Shown here piece after piece: positions 47,573 to 59,109 of a stretch of 64,000 nt of DNA; within the stretch, counting starts at the first letter, position 1, and the number at the start of each line of letters is the position of its first letter. Made by a program: the position numbers and the translations under genes. Below the pieces are notes generated by a model. That model saw only the letters and a list, made by a program, of their open reading frames with translations, was not told the origin of the DNA and ran no database searches. The stretch comes from Plasmodium coatneyi (Eukaryota > Apicomplexa > Aconoidasida > Haemosporida > Plasmodiidae): contig NC_033567.1 in assembly GCF_001680005.1 (NCBI RefSeq), positions 558,001 to 622,000 on the forward strand. Reading direction: 5' to 3'.

Positions 47573-49482
47573 CAAATTTGGACTGGAGGAGAATCGCATG
47601 ATGCGAATTAGGTAGCCACATAAAAGTCGCGTTTTTCCTTATCCCTTTCCGTTTACTACCACATTTTTCCTTCGTTCATTTTTACTCGTACATTTTCGTG
47701 CATCATTTCAAACATTTCCCCTTTTTGGCATTAGTGTTTCGCGGCTGCTATGGGGGACTCACTAAAAGGAGCTCTCCTAGCCGATGTGCTTCTATTTTTG
47801 GTACTTCTTAAAATGTACCCTTAACTAATCTTCTGTCACACAAGTAAAACAGTTGCAAAAAGAGAAAAAAAAAAAAAAAGGGGGGGGAAATACCGATACA
47901 AGATTGATTCTTTTTGTTTTTTTAAAAATAAGTCCCCCACCGGGGAACGAACCTTCCCTTAAATATGTGCGGCATATATTCTCCAAAAATGTCGCTAGGA
48001 GAATGAAGAAATGAAAAATTGAAAATGTAAAAAATAAGCGAGACACAATTGGCGCAGGAGTAATTTTCCCTTCGATATGAGGAGTTATATGTGGAAAATG
48101 CCTTAGGGGCAGAATTGCTCTGCAACGTTTGTTCCCAAATGATTGATGCATAACATTTTTAGGAAATTATCTTCCTCCCCAATTTGCTTTTTTTTTATAA
48201 AAATTTGCAACTGGCATTGGAGTAACCCTCTTTTTACCTTTTGTGCCGAAATAATTACTCCAAACGAAATGAGAACGGAGGGAAGGACGAGGGACGGCTA
48301 GCACTTTATATATTTTATGGGTCCTCGCACGGATGAACTTTACATACAACACAAACCTATAATGCATACATTTAGAAGGGGACGTTTCTTCCCTTCCCAT
48401 GATCTTTACACCATTGTGCGCGTTCAATTAGATAGCTCCATTTGTTATATTATTCTATTTGTAGCTTCTAAAAGAATAAAATGACAAAATAGGATCGTGC
48501 CTAGACAGAACAGCGTCAACAAGTGCACTGCACATGTGCTGAGTTTGCCTCCCTAGGATGGCCTTTTCATTTGTTCACATTTGCGCAGCGCCGGTGGCGT
48601 GAAATGCTCCTTAGCATTTACTTAAACAGGGGTAGGGGAGACACAAAATGGGGTAAGTTTCGTAACCGTTTTAAATAGGCACTTCTGTATATGCACACAC
48701 GCGAAGGCAGAGGCACACCTGGATGCATACACAAGGGGAGCTCTAAAAATGTTGGCCAGTGTGTTAAGACTAAAATGGAACAACATGGACGAATGATGAG
48801 TGAAAAATTAGAACAAACGGGGGAATAATGGAACAAAAAAAAAAAAAAGATCATACAACGTTACAAGGAAATTATATAATATAGAGACAACTTCGGAACA
48901 ACATTCACATATATGTTTTCAAATCTGAGGTGATGTTGCTTCAGGGGATTTTCCTCTCCTGTGTGCACCCCATTTTCCACTGTTTTTATTTTAGCTTAGT
49001 AAAAATAACTGTAAATAATGCGCGTGTCTGTAGGCTAAAATTATCACCATATGTTCTGGCCTGCTCAGCTCATCGTATGGGTATCCACTTGGCTTATCAT
49101 TTACTTCAAAAAAAAAAAGCTGCACAGAGCGAGGTACGCCGCTAAGGCAGGTCTCAGCAAATTCGAAGGGGCACGAAAAAAAAAAATAGTGCGCAGCATG
49201 AAGACAGACGCTAACGCAACCATCATGCACAAATCTACACGCCCTGAGCACTTAAAAAATTAAGCAAAAAATAAACAAAATATAAACAAATAAATAGCTA
49301 AATAAGCAAAATAGAAGCACACATATACATATGTGCGCACACACACCGTTTTTTCCCCCTCGAAGGGGCTCTCAATATTAAAGACACACTTTAATCATGC
49401 GTAAATTTTAAACTGTGCAATTTTTCTCCTTTCTATGGACTGTTTACGACATATTAGACAAATACAAAGATTTAAAAAAAAC

Positions 49483-49524
<42 letters not shown>

Positions 49525-50213
49525 AAGCTTTTTTAAATCGCGCACATGTATGCAATATAGACGCATACACGCACGTGCATTCGTACACATGCGTTCATGA
49601 GGCTGCTTTTCTTTTTAAAGATGTGCCATTTGTAAGAGATGCTCAGTATGTAACAACAAAATGAATGCGTGTAAAAAAAAGTAGCTTAACCATTACCGTC
49701 ATAATAACTATGATCAGAAGAATAAGCGTGGAGTACACACACACGGAAAAAACAAGGCGCATACGTTTACGCATAAACCTCGTAACGGCTTCAAACACGA
49801 CTGCTGGCGTGGATGGATTATTAACGCTCGCAGATGTGACATGGGGCTAACACGCTAAAAAACGGCTACACGGGATAAGCTGCATAATCCGCATAAGCGG
49901 CACAAACGACATACACGCGATTACGTAGGCGTGCACACCCCACTCACAAATTTTGACATGCCAAATAGGGTAAAAAAAAATTGGTGATAAACTTGGAAAA
50001 CTAAAAAAAGGCAAACAAGCAATTAACAATGACAGTGGTACACACACAAATATATATACAGATGTATATGTATATGCACATGCCCGTGTGTGGAGCCGGC
50101 ATTTTTAATTAAGCAAAAAAGCTGCAACTCGAATTCATTGCGCTCGCTAAAATCATAACGTCGAAAGGTAGTCTAACGAAATGACAACGCATCATTGCTT
50201 ATTAATAAGTGAC

Positions 50214-50253
<40 letters not shown>

Positions 50254-50563
50254 GTTCTACATTATTACGGTTATTAACACAACGGTAACTCTAACTGACC
50301 CACGGCTTCATTGTGACATAACCCAAAAAAAGCAACATTGCAAATAACTTGCCAAATCCGTTTTGCAAATAAAAAAAAAAAAAAAAAAAAAAAAGTGTCT
50401 ACAATTAGCCCACCCCACATAATGTTACACTAACGCAACTCCTTATCTCCACGATATGCTCAAACAAATAGTCCGTTCCGCCCATTCAGACTTGTGAAAA
50501 AAAACGTTCTTGCAAACTCCCCCACACACACAGATACATGCGTCACTGATACATGCGCGCGTC
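47527..50563. other. Intergenic spacer; weak candidate small spliced gene near 47825-48400
   Basis: A 33-base T run (47540-47572) lies just upstream of the recombinase start. On the minus strand, an ATG at 48400 can be joined as 48400-48238, 47994-47953 and 47832-47825 with GT-AG borders, a long pyrimidine tract before the second exon and consistent phases, to give 70 residues. I do not recognise the product and leave it as a possibility. The rest contains A runs at 49486-49519 and 50219-50246 and about 50371-50394, and no other supported feature. Confidence 0.45.
49486..49519. repeat. Poly(A) tract, 34 bases
   Basis: The longest uninterrupted homopolymer seen in the window. It lies in the spacer between the recombinase and DCP2 genes. 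Such runs are common between Plasmodium genes and are error-prone in sequencing, so the length is approximate. Confidence 0.85.
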
Positions 50564-53500
50564 TCACTCGAAGGGGTTGTAACTGTTCAAATGCTTCGAC
50601 AGCTTTTCCATCATCTCCATCTCGTTAAAGTCTGATTCCTCCTGTGCATCGCTCTTACCAGCGACATCATAAGTGAGATGCTCCACGTTCTTTTTGTTTC
50701 GGTTTTTTTCCACTTTCCGGTCACCCTTTGGAATGACACTTCTATAGTTATCGTTCCTTTGCTCATTATTGATGGAGTTTTTCTTGTCCACCGTGGAAGT
50801 ATGGGCCGGGTTCGCATTTTTAGTAAAAGAATGATTACCATCCTCATTGCTGTAAAATTTGGACAATATTTCCTTTTCACTTAACGGTTTCGCACTACTG
50901 CTTGACATAACACTAGGTCTGCTGGCACTATTACGATGGTTATTGGCCATATTGGGATCGGTTGCCACGTCCGATTTTGCCGATCCTTTAATTAAATTTA
51001 GTAGGTACTTCCCAGGCTCATTCGAATGACTGCTGCTGTTATTGCTGTCTTGGCTAGCCTTCTTCGAAGCAACAATTCCCTTTTCCTTAATTTGGTGAAG
51101 ATCCATTCCTTCACCATCCAAATGAGAATATTCCCTTTTATCAATCACTTTCCTATTCTTTCTCAAATCAGCTGGGGTTAATTTATTTTTTCCATTAGAG
51201 CTTCCCCCAAAGGAGCTACGGCTTGGTACACTTCTATATTCATGAGCACCTTCACCACTCATCCCGTCACTTGTTATTCCTAAAATGCTCTCATTCAAAT
51301 GTTCCGCTACGTTCGATTTGTCAACCAAATTGTTACTATCCTTCCTTTTGTTCATATAACTGGTGTCATAACATGCACTTCTACTTTTATAATTTACGTC
51401 GCCCGATATTATGTCCATTTTGTCATTCCGATTAGCTGTATTTAGAATGTATTCATTCGGAAGGGGGGCATTCCCACTACGGTTCGTCTGTGTATCTGTT
51501 TTGTAATTCTTCCCATCACTCATGTGATTGTATCCAATGGAACTCTTATGTAAATCGACAAAATGGTTTACTTCCTTTTGGTTCACATCTCCTCCCTGCA
51601 CGACGGCGCCATAGCCTTCCTTCAGCTTATACTTTCTTAACATTTCGGTTCGAATTATGTCTTCGCTTATATCGCTTCTTCTTTCCTCCATGCGGCTGAC
51701 TGCTGGGTTGATGTTAACACTTTCATTTTTGCTTGTGCGATTTGTTCCATTAGATGCACTCAGGCTGTTCATTCCGCTTACAGTGTTGATTCCGTTTAAC
51801 AGGTTAATGGGGGTACTGCCAGGCATGTCCACCTGACTTCCCTTCTTTGGATCCTCGTCGCCACTCTGCCTGTGATGAACATAACAACCATTGATAAAAT
51901 TCACACGTTCACTGTTGCTCTTCACTAAACCCATTCCCCTGCTACTGTCGCTCATATTACTGCTAGCACAACTAATCCCTTTCTTACCATTTTTATCATT
52001 CAGTAGAGGGAGGTTACTCTTCGACGTCCTCTTCATTTTGCTCTCCAACAAGGCCTTCACGTTTTTGTACGCGTTCTCATTAAGGGCGTGAATTGGGTTC
52101 CCCTTCCCGGCATTGTTCTGGAACTCCCCCTTCGACCGCGCCATAGGGTTATCTTCATTCCTGTCATTGTTGCTACCACTACTACTTCTGTATATTTTCC
52201 CCCCATGAACCAGGTTACCCCTTTCAGTGGAACCACTAATATTAATGTTGTAGTCACCCCCCAGCTTGTTACTGCTACCTACAACGTGGGGACTAATGCC
52301 CTCCTCAACCTTTGCGCTCTTATTATACCTACCAATTTTCTCATCCTTATAAACTAGCGGGGTTGTATATTCCTCTATATTGTACGTCGAATGAATGCCA
52401 AACTTCTCCTCATTCAATTTAAACATGTCTTCGGCGCTCCATCCGTTGGTGTGGTTCTCGCCAAACGTTTTATCATTACACGCATCTTGCGTTTTATTCT
52501 TTGTGGGTACATAATACACGGAGGTATCATCTAAAGAATGATATGCACTCTTCAAACTTAATTTTTTATATCGATTTTGTATCTCCTTTTTGTCACAATT
52601 TAATTTGTCCTTTTTGCCATAAACTTGCAAGTGGAAATTTTTTCTTTTCTCCATGTCTTGATCATCAAAGCTTCTCAATCCCACCTCCTTCAATCTTAGG
52701 GCTGATAAATGTCCTCCCATTCGCATCTTGTTCAAGCTGTAGCGATACCCCTTCGCTCCTGCAGAATCATATTCGCCGTAATGCTTCCCATAATTATAAG
52801 CATGCGCATTGGGCGTTTTCTTGTACGCACTGTTGCTGTTCGGCCCATGGTAGGCCATACTATTATTATTATTATTATTATTATTGTTATTATTGTTGTT
52901 GTTGTTGTTAGTACTGCTACCAGTGCCACTGCTATTGATACTGACACTGTTCTGTTTGGAGAGGATTGTTACTGCACTACTGCTAACTTCGCTTATGGGG
53001 GGTGGGTAACTCTCCACTCCACACAGATCCTTCTGCGCAACATTTCCGCCACTACAGCTTCTTTTCACCTCATTACTCATCCTTTCGGTGCAACAGCTGT
53101 TGGAGCTGATCGTGTTGTGCGTATTTCTCATCGCGCTATTCTTGTAATTATTTCCCACATCGTTGCTATAGTTGTTCTGATTCGGTAGTTCTCCTAAAAT
53201 GGCTCGATCATGACAGTCCAACGAACTGCTTAGTAATATGTCTTTCCTCCTCAACGGCACAATGACGTCATCTACATGTTCATACACTTTTTTATTTCCC
53301 ATAAGTTCTTTCTCCATCCTACTATATGTACTTTCTACAACGTACGTGCTTTCCTCCCCCATGGGGTCCAAAGGATTTTTCGAATCGTTACTGTTCACAT
53401 CATCGTACAATGGTGAACCTTCGAAGACAGTTCCCTCGCCTGCTATAGAACCTATTTCCTCGTTGTAATAATTTGTGCAACTCTGGTTCCTAGTCGGTTC

Positions 53501-54817
53501 GATGCTTCCTTTGTCCATGTTCCTATTGCTAACACTGCTTGAGGTTCTGCTGCTCTTAACACCCTCCTCATTGGTAAAGCTCCCCCTATTTTTATCTACC
53601 CCTGGGAAGTTAATAGCGCTGTTATAATTAGCATACGTTGTGGTGACCTGCTTGGAGACCATCTCTTCGTCCACGTCCTTCGGCAGTAAGTTATCATTCT
53701 CATTCACGTCCTCACTCACATCCTCATTTACATCCTCATTCACATCCTCACTCACTTCCTCATCCATGTTCTCATCGTCGTATTCTTCCAAATCGTCATC
53801 GCTTCTGAACAAACCGATATTTATTATCTCCTTCGATTTCAAATTAACCTTTTGAAGCTTTTTAATAACAGACTGGTCAAGCCCACTTATTTGATATTTA
53901 TACGCTTGTATGCTGCCTGATACGAAGGAGCTTCCTCCTTTCAGATCCTTTGCAGGCACACTTCTTCTTAACACTTCGATCCATTTGACTAAATTGGGAA
54001 TAAAGCGACCAACGAACCATTCGTTAATGCGCTCCTTCTTACTTTCAAACAGGATACTTTTTTTATTTTTTAAATTTATATGTTGAAAAAGTTTTTCTAT
54101 TTCAAACCACCGAATGGCTCCAATTTCTTTTCTTGTTTTTGGCTGAAATTTCGTTTCTTCCTTTACCCCTGGTACTATGAACAACTTGATGGGCTGATCT
54201 TCTATATGCGTTTCGATAAAAACCTTCTCGTCGATGTATGGGAATATGTCTATTCCTATTTCTTCATAAATTTCTCTACACGCACAGACGGAGTCTTCTT
54301 CCAATTCGTCGACCTTCCCCTTTGGAAAGGACCAGCTATCCGTACTCCAACCCTTAACCAATAGACATTTCTTTAAATTATGATTTAAAAGAATTGCACC
54401 TCTCAGCGGTATAGTTCTGCAATATCTTCTCCAATTTAGGGAGAACTTCTCATGAGCTGACGGTGGGACATATTTTTTTAATATTGGACAATCATCACAT
54501 ATTAAATAACCAAATGTTTTTAAACTTAATTTTGGTAACTTGTCTGGGTGTTTTTCCTGCCACATATCATCGTACCACCAGTATGCCTCTTGAATTTGAA
54601 AGTACAAGTGCACATGATCCTTCAGTAGGAATTCGGGAAGTAAAGCTATGAACCTTCCATAGCAATCTAACAAAGCATCATCCAACAATTTCTTATCCTT
54701 AGCTAACTGCTTAATTCTGTGTGCACTGAAAATTTTCTTACATTTTGTATTGTTATTTCCATGTTTGTTTTGCGAATGTTTCTGCGCTTTGTTTTTGGCC
54801 CCTTTTACTAAATTCAT
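50564..54817 (-). CDS. DCP2: mRNA-decapping enzyme 2 (Nudix hydrolase)
   Basis: The frame is open to 54910, but that codon is TTG; the first ATG is at 54817, giving 1,417 residues. Residues about 20-115 match the Dcp2 N-terminal helical (box A) domain: LLDDALLDCYGRFIALLPE and IQEAYWWYDDMW. The Nudix domain follows (about 130-260). Its box fits GX5EX7REUXEEXGU exactly: G-KVDEL-E-EDSVCAC-REIYEEIGI, at about residues 163-185, so the metal-binding glutamates are intact. A box-B-like helix follows near 265-290. Everything after about 300 is low complexity: an Asp/Glu repeat (SEDVNEDVNEDV), a 16-Asn run and more than 1,000 residues of Ser/Asn/Lys. The enzyme removes the m7G cap from mRNA with Dcp1 in cytoplasmic decay granules. 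The disordered tail could recruit partners, as short motifs do in yeast Dcp2 (inference). Confidence 0.94.
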   Translation of the reverse strand: MNLVKGAKNKAQKHSQNKHGNNNTKCKKIFSAHRIKQLAKDKKLLDDALLDCYGRFIALLPEFLLKDHVHLYFQIQEAYWWYDDMWQEKHPDKLPKLSLKTFGYLICDDCPILKKYVPPSAHEKFSLNWRRYCRTIPLRGAILLNHNLKKCLLVKGWSTDSWSFPKGKVDELEEDSVCACREIYEEIGIDIFPYIDEKVFIETHIEDQPIKLFIVPGVKEETKFQPKTRKEIGAIRWFEIEKLFQHINLKNKKSILFESKKERINEWFVGRFIPNLVKWIEVLRRSVPAKDLKGGSSFVSGSIQAYKYQISGLDQSVIKKLQKVNLKSKEIINIGLFRSDDDLEEYDDENMDEEVSEDVNEDVNEDVSEDVNENDNLLPKDVDEEMVSKQVTTTYANYNSAINFPGVDKNRGSFTNEEGVKSSRTSSSVSNRNMDKGSIEPTRNQSCTNYYNEEIGSIAGEGTVFEGSPLYDDVNSNDSKNPLDPMGEESTYVVESTYSRMEKELMGNKKVYEHVDDVIVPLRRKDILLSSSLDCHDRAILGELPNQNNYSNDVGNNYKNSAMRNTHNTISSNSCCTERMSNEVKRSCSGGNVAQKDLCGVESYPPPISEVSSSAVTILSKQNSVSINSSGTGSSTNNNNNNNNNNNNNNNNSMAYHGPNSNSAYKKTPNAHAYNYGKHYGEYDSAGAKGYRYSLNKMRMGGHLSALRLKEVGLRSFDDQDMEKRKNFHLQVYGKKDKLNCDKKEIQNRYKKLSLKSAYHSLDDTSVYYVPTKNKTQDACNDKTFGENHTNGWSAEDMFKLNEEKFGIHSTYNIEEYTTPLVYKDEKIGRYNKSAKVEEGISPHVVGSSNKLGGDYNINISGSTERGNLVHGGKIYRSSSGSNNDRNEDNPMARSKGEFQNNAGKGNPIHALNENAYKNVKALLESKMKRTSKSNLPLLNDKNGKKGISCASSNMSDSSRGMGLVKSNSERVNFINGCYVHHRQSGDEDPKKGSQVDMPGSTPINLLNGINTVSGMNSLSASNGTNRTSKNESVNINPAVSRMEERRSDISEDIIRTEMLRKYKLKEGYGAVVQGGDVNQKEVNHFVDLHKSSIGYNHMSDGKNYKTDTQTNRSGNAPLPNEYILNTANRNDKMDIISGDVNYKSRSACYDTSYMNKRKDSNNLVDKSNVAEHLNESILGITSDGMSGEGAHEYRSVPSRSSFGGSSNGKNKLTPADLRKNRKVIDKREYSHLDGEGMDLHQIKEKGIVASKKASQDSNNSSSHSNEPGKYLLNLIKGSAKSDVATDPNMANNHRNSASRPSVMSSSSAKPLSEKEILSKFYSNEDGNHSFTKNANPAHTSTVDKKNSINNEQRNDNYRSVIPKGDRKVEKNRNKKNVEHLTYDVAGKSDAQEESDFNEMEMMEKLSKHLNSYNPFE
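52862..52909 (-). repeat. Asn-coding trinucleotide run (16 Asn)
   Basis: AAT/AAC codons in a row within the disordered tail of DCP2, seen on the plus strand as attattatt... then gttgttgtt. The mixture of AAT and AAC halves suggests two expansion events. It is in frame and does not touch the catalytic domain. Confidence 0.9.
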
Positions 54818-55235
54818 TTTGTCGTTCAAAAGATGATAAATATATGTTACAAAAAACACAAAAAAAACATGATTCCATTTAGAAATGTTCAAAAATAGGG
54901 CGGCACGCAAATAATTACATGTATGCAGAACTGCGAATATGTTCGTAGAAATGCATATGAATGTGTCACCTTCTTATGAACACGAATAAAGGGCTGCTCA
55001 TTTGTACAAATGGATTGAGAGGGGAAGCAAAATTTAAATTGCATACACACGTAAATCGTCTTATATTTTCCCCCCAAAAGGAAGCTAAATGAGCTAAATC
55101 AGCTAAAACAGCTAAAATGGCTAAAATAGCCCAAAATGCTAAAATAGCTAAAAAAAAATGTGAAAAAAAAAAAAAAAAATTATTAACAAATCAACTCAAA
55201 TGGGGTATGATGATAAAAAAAAATATTAACATATC

Positions 55236-55270
<35 letters not shown>

Positions 55271-56438
55271 GAAAGGACTAACTACATATATTGCACATTT
55301 TGTAAATTAAGGATACTTCGCTTGTATAAAAAAAATAACACATGCACATGTATGCGTATGCATACGTACGTGCTTTTACGTATACACGCTCTTGGACATG
55401 TACGCCCTTAACTAGTTAAATGCTTCTCTTGCCTTAACTACTCTACTCTTACACTAGTATGGGCACCTTTAAAAAAAGAACGAATGAGCAACAATATTAA
55501 ATACAAACAGAGTAATGGTGATAAACAAAGTGGGGTTAATATAGCGAAACAAACAAAACTGCGTTGGTAGATTTGTTTATTTGAAAATGGAACTTGGGGG
55601 AAAGGTCCTTTTCAATTTCTCTATATGTAAGCGCCTTTTCTTACACATGGGTGTCTGCTCGGGCTCACTCGCGTATTGTACGTAGTAGCACTACACATAT
55701 ACATAAATGGGTGCGTGATGGGTACGCATAAGAACGCCAGGGAATAAGAAAAACGGGTAAATAAAAAATTACGTGTAAATTTAGTGTAAAAAATGGTGTA
55801 CAAATTTGTGCAAACATAAACAGGAACGTAAAAAACAAGGGGCGACACGCAAATGCCCTTCAAATTTACGCCAAGGCGTGAAATGTCCTGGGTTACTCAT
55901 GAATATATGTAAAGCATTTTTTTTTTCTGAAGCGCGAAAGGAACAGTTAAAAAGACTTTACTGTTTCTTATTTTGCTTGCACGACCTTTCGCATTTCGTT
56001 CGTTTCTTCCTTTTTCTGCATACACCAATGAGGGAAACGATACCATTTCCTCTTGGTACACGATAAAAATGGAAATAACAGAAAGACAAATAATTGCGGG
56101 GTTGGGGGGCTAAAAAAAAAAATTCACATAGGCATACACGTTAAACATGCGCGGACGAAATAAAACAATGGGCTAGGTTTAAATGTGGTGGAAAACGAAA
56201 AAAACTGCAAATTGTGTAAATAAATATATATACATGTATATATATATACACATATATACCTACAAACACTTGTGCGTACATACGCACCCACACATTTACA
56301 CGTGCTCGCGTAGGACATACGAATACGACATATTTAATTATAAAAGTTCAAGAACATGCATATATGGATGAATTTAAAAAAAAAAAAAGTCCACAAATCA
56401 CTCTATTTAGGTTAAAAAAAAATGTGCCAAATGGTTAT

Positions 56439-56469
<31 letters not shown>

Positions 56470-59109
56470 GACAGATTACGTTGATCATCTAAATTTTCAT
56501 ATTGACAATTTTACAAAAACAAAAAAAAAAAAAAAAAAAAAAGTCATATTTTATTTTCCCATTCTGAAATTTGTATTGTTCATATATGCATACGTGCACA
56601 CAAGCGGGTGTATGGAACATGTTCTCTTGTCTCTGCTTTGAGCGTTCCATAAATGTGCTCATATGTGTATATTCCTGAATGGGGAGCGGAAAACACATTT
56701 GATACCATGCACCTAGGCACGTTTCCGGATTGACGCGCTGTCAACTGCTTGCAACATATCGGCTTCCAACAAAGTTGGGCAAATAAAAGTTTGTGCAGGG
56801 ACACACACAAACACAACATATCGGCAAATGTACGTATACCTATATATGTTACATACGGACAAAAAAAAAAGTAAAGAAACAAACTCGTCATACGTACACG
56901 TGTCTGTACATATGCATAAACACACATACGCGCGGGCATGCACATGGATATACATACCTTGGCGCACAACACTGTACAAAAAAGTTGAACGACAGAACGA
57001 CTACGCGATTGCACGCGTACATACACAGAAGCAAATTAAAACACAACTTGCGCGACTTAGCGTTCACGCAGTCATTTTCATACAAGAACAAAATAAGGGG
57101 GATAAAAAAAAGGGGACTTTGGCCCCCCTCGGGAATGTTTAATCCTGGAGGAAAGTCCTGCTTCGAAGCTTCAATTACATGTATGTTCATAAGCAATACG
57201 TTTAGAGGCAACAGCCTTACAAACACTAAACTCAGGAGAACTACATTTGTAGAAAATGCGTTCACGAAAATTCGCCTATATACACTTACGTACATATAAG
57301 CTTACACTTCCAAATGTCAAATGTCAAATGCAAATGCAAATAAATGTAGTTGCCATAAATGTAGTCAAAAAAAAAAAAAAAATACACAGGATTCGTATAT
57401 GCAAAAATTCCTGCTTATTGTAAACTTCAAATGAATAACGGAAGATTCCAAAAAAAAAAAAAAAAAAAAAAAAACACATAATCGTAATCGCATTTTTCAC
57501 AATATACCTGGTGAAACGCGCATACAGATGTACGAGCATAATTGAACGCATTGCATATGCGTGCACGTACCTGTGCTTATATGCACCTACATATATACAC
57601 TTATTTTAGCGCACAGCGAAGAATTGGGTATCACTCCTTAAATGAGTGTACCATTTTCACATTTAAAAAGGGAGAAAGTGCCAAAAGGGTGAACGGGCGA
57701 AGTTGCGGATTGACCCAATGGCCGAATAGCAGAATGTAGAAAATGCTTTCAACCTTTCGGGAACTTATAACGTAAATTATTTTCTCCAAAGCAATGCTTC
57801 CTCCTGTGGTAATTTCAAGGCAATTTCTTTGTAAATTTAGAGCTTGCCATTTGGGTGTTATATATGTACTCAATCCTACGTACAAATGTGACGCTACAAA
57901 GTCTGTTCTGAACAAACACTTCACTTCGATTGGTATACAAAAAAAAAAGAAAAAAAATATATATATTGTACGCACACGAATGTAAAATGCCTCTACAAGT
58001 GACACACTACATCTACGTTATGGTACTCGTATACCTATATACAATTTTCTTACAAGAAAAAAACAAAGAAGAGCATATGTTATTTTTGAAACATTTATCT
58101 TTAAAACGCGTACAGCATATTAAGAAGCATGTTCGGAAAAATGCCAAGTAGGGTTTTTTAAATCTCACTTCCTCCCGGTAAACAAGAACAATGCAACCAT
58201 TTCTTAGCAGACCCATATAGCCATTTTATTCATAGATAAATTAAAATAAGAAAAAGTGATGTTATAATGGGTTTACTTGTATATACCAAAGGAAGGAACG
58301 CAGATATGGTTTTCCCTTTTGTTCGGGACCCCCTCCTACGAATGGTACCCATTAATTGCTTCTCCGAGGAATATAGAATTATGTCCTTTGAAAGAATGTT
58401 TGGAAATGTTTATAAACAAAAATAAACCATTTAAAGAATATACTATTTTTTTTATCTCTCCTTCCCCGAAGCAGCATACGTAAGTACGTCGGCTTTCAAC
58501 TCTGATTACACATTACCCGTTTGGGTGTACTCGTTGCAGTTGACCCGCCTGTACACATTTAGCGGGGGGAGGGAAAACAGGTTTAATAATTTTTTGGAAA
58601 GATTCACAGCACAGTCAGAGGAAATACAAAGCGAGAAGCTTTAAGAAGGGTTACCACTTGGCACATGTGTGCACGTAAGTTCATATAGGTATACATAACA
58701 AATACGGTGTGTATGCTTCTGTGCGGTATGCCCTGCCGCGTGACGCTACGACCACAGGAGCAACTCCACAAGTCTAACTCAATCGTGACAATCACGAGCG
58801 AGTTGGCACAAATGTAATTCACTGAAATGGTTAACATAAAATAAAAATAATTCAACTCCTCCTGGGGAAGCTAAAAGTTCAACTCAAATTCTGCAATATA
58901 GCATGTGTAAAAGAGACAAACACTTTTTTCAATTGATACGGAAAAAAAAAAAAAAAAGGTACTCGTAGGCGGTGTACCGCTTGCACATACAAATTTCTGC
59001 CTGTGAATAGCACACAGGCCCCCTTTTGGCACAAAAACAAGAATAAAAAAAACAGTTACGTAAAAGACAAACGGTGGGACAGCTAACTTGAACGATCAAG
59101 AAGCGTCTC
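54818..59109. other. Long (4.3 kb) gene-free spacer with simple repeats
   Basis: The longest spacer in the window. It begins with the DCP2 promoter side, then a degenerate agctaaaat decamer array (55082-55157), A runs at 55165-55179 and 55237-55267, TATA/TACA simple repeats (56223-56262), a T run (56444-56469), A runs at 56521-56542 and 57450-57473. Frames at 56580-57299 overlap on both strands and owe their openness to ACATAC/CACATA sequence. A 54-codon frame (57987-58151) with one hydrophobic stretch and a Lys-rich tail, and one at 58277-58483, look slightly more protein-like but lack support. Confidence 0.5.
55082..55157. repeat. Degenerate decamer array (gctaaaat type)
   Basis: About seven imperfect copies, period about 10: agctaaatg, agctaaatc, agctaaaac, agctaaaatgg, ctaaaatagc, ccaaaatg, ctaaaatagc. 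It lies about 265 bases upstream of the DCP2 start codon and runs into an A-rich stretch. It could be simple slippage sequence or an upstream regulatory array. Confidence 0.7.

Noticed and set aside
54818..54910. N-terminal hydrophobic extension of DCP2
   Set aside because: The open frame starts at TTG; the first ATG (54817) begins a normal Dcp2 N-terminus, and cytosolic decapping enzyme needs no signal sequence.
56580..57299. Several 90-170 residue frames on both strands
   Set aside because: Cys/Tyr/Val/His-rich or Thr/His-rich mirror translations of ACATAC/CACATA simple sequence, without conserved motifs.
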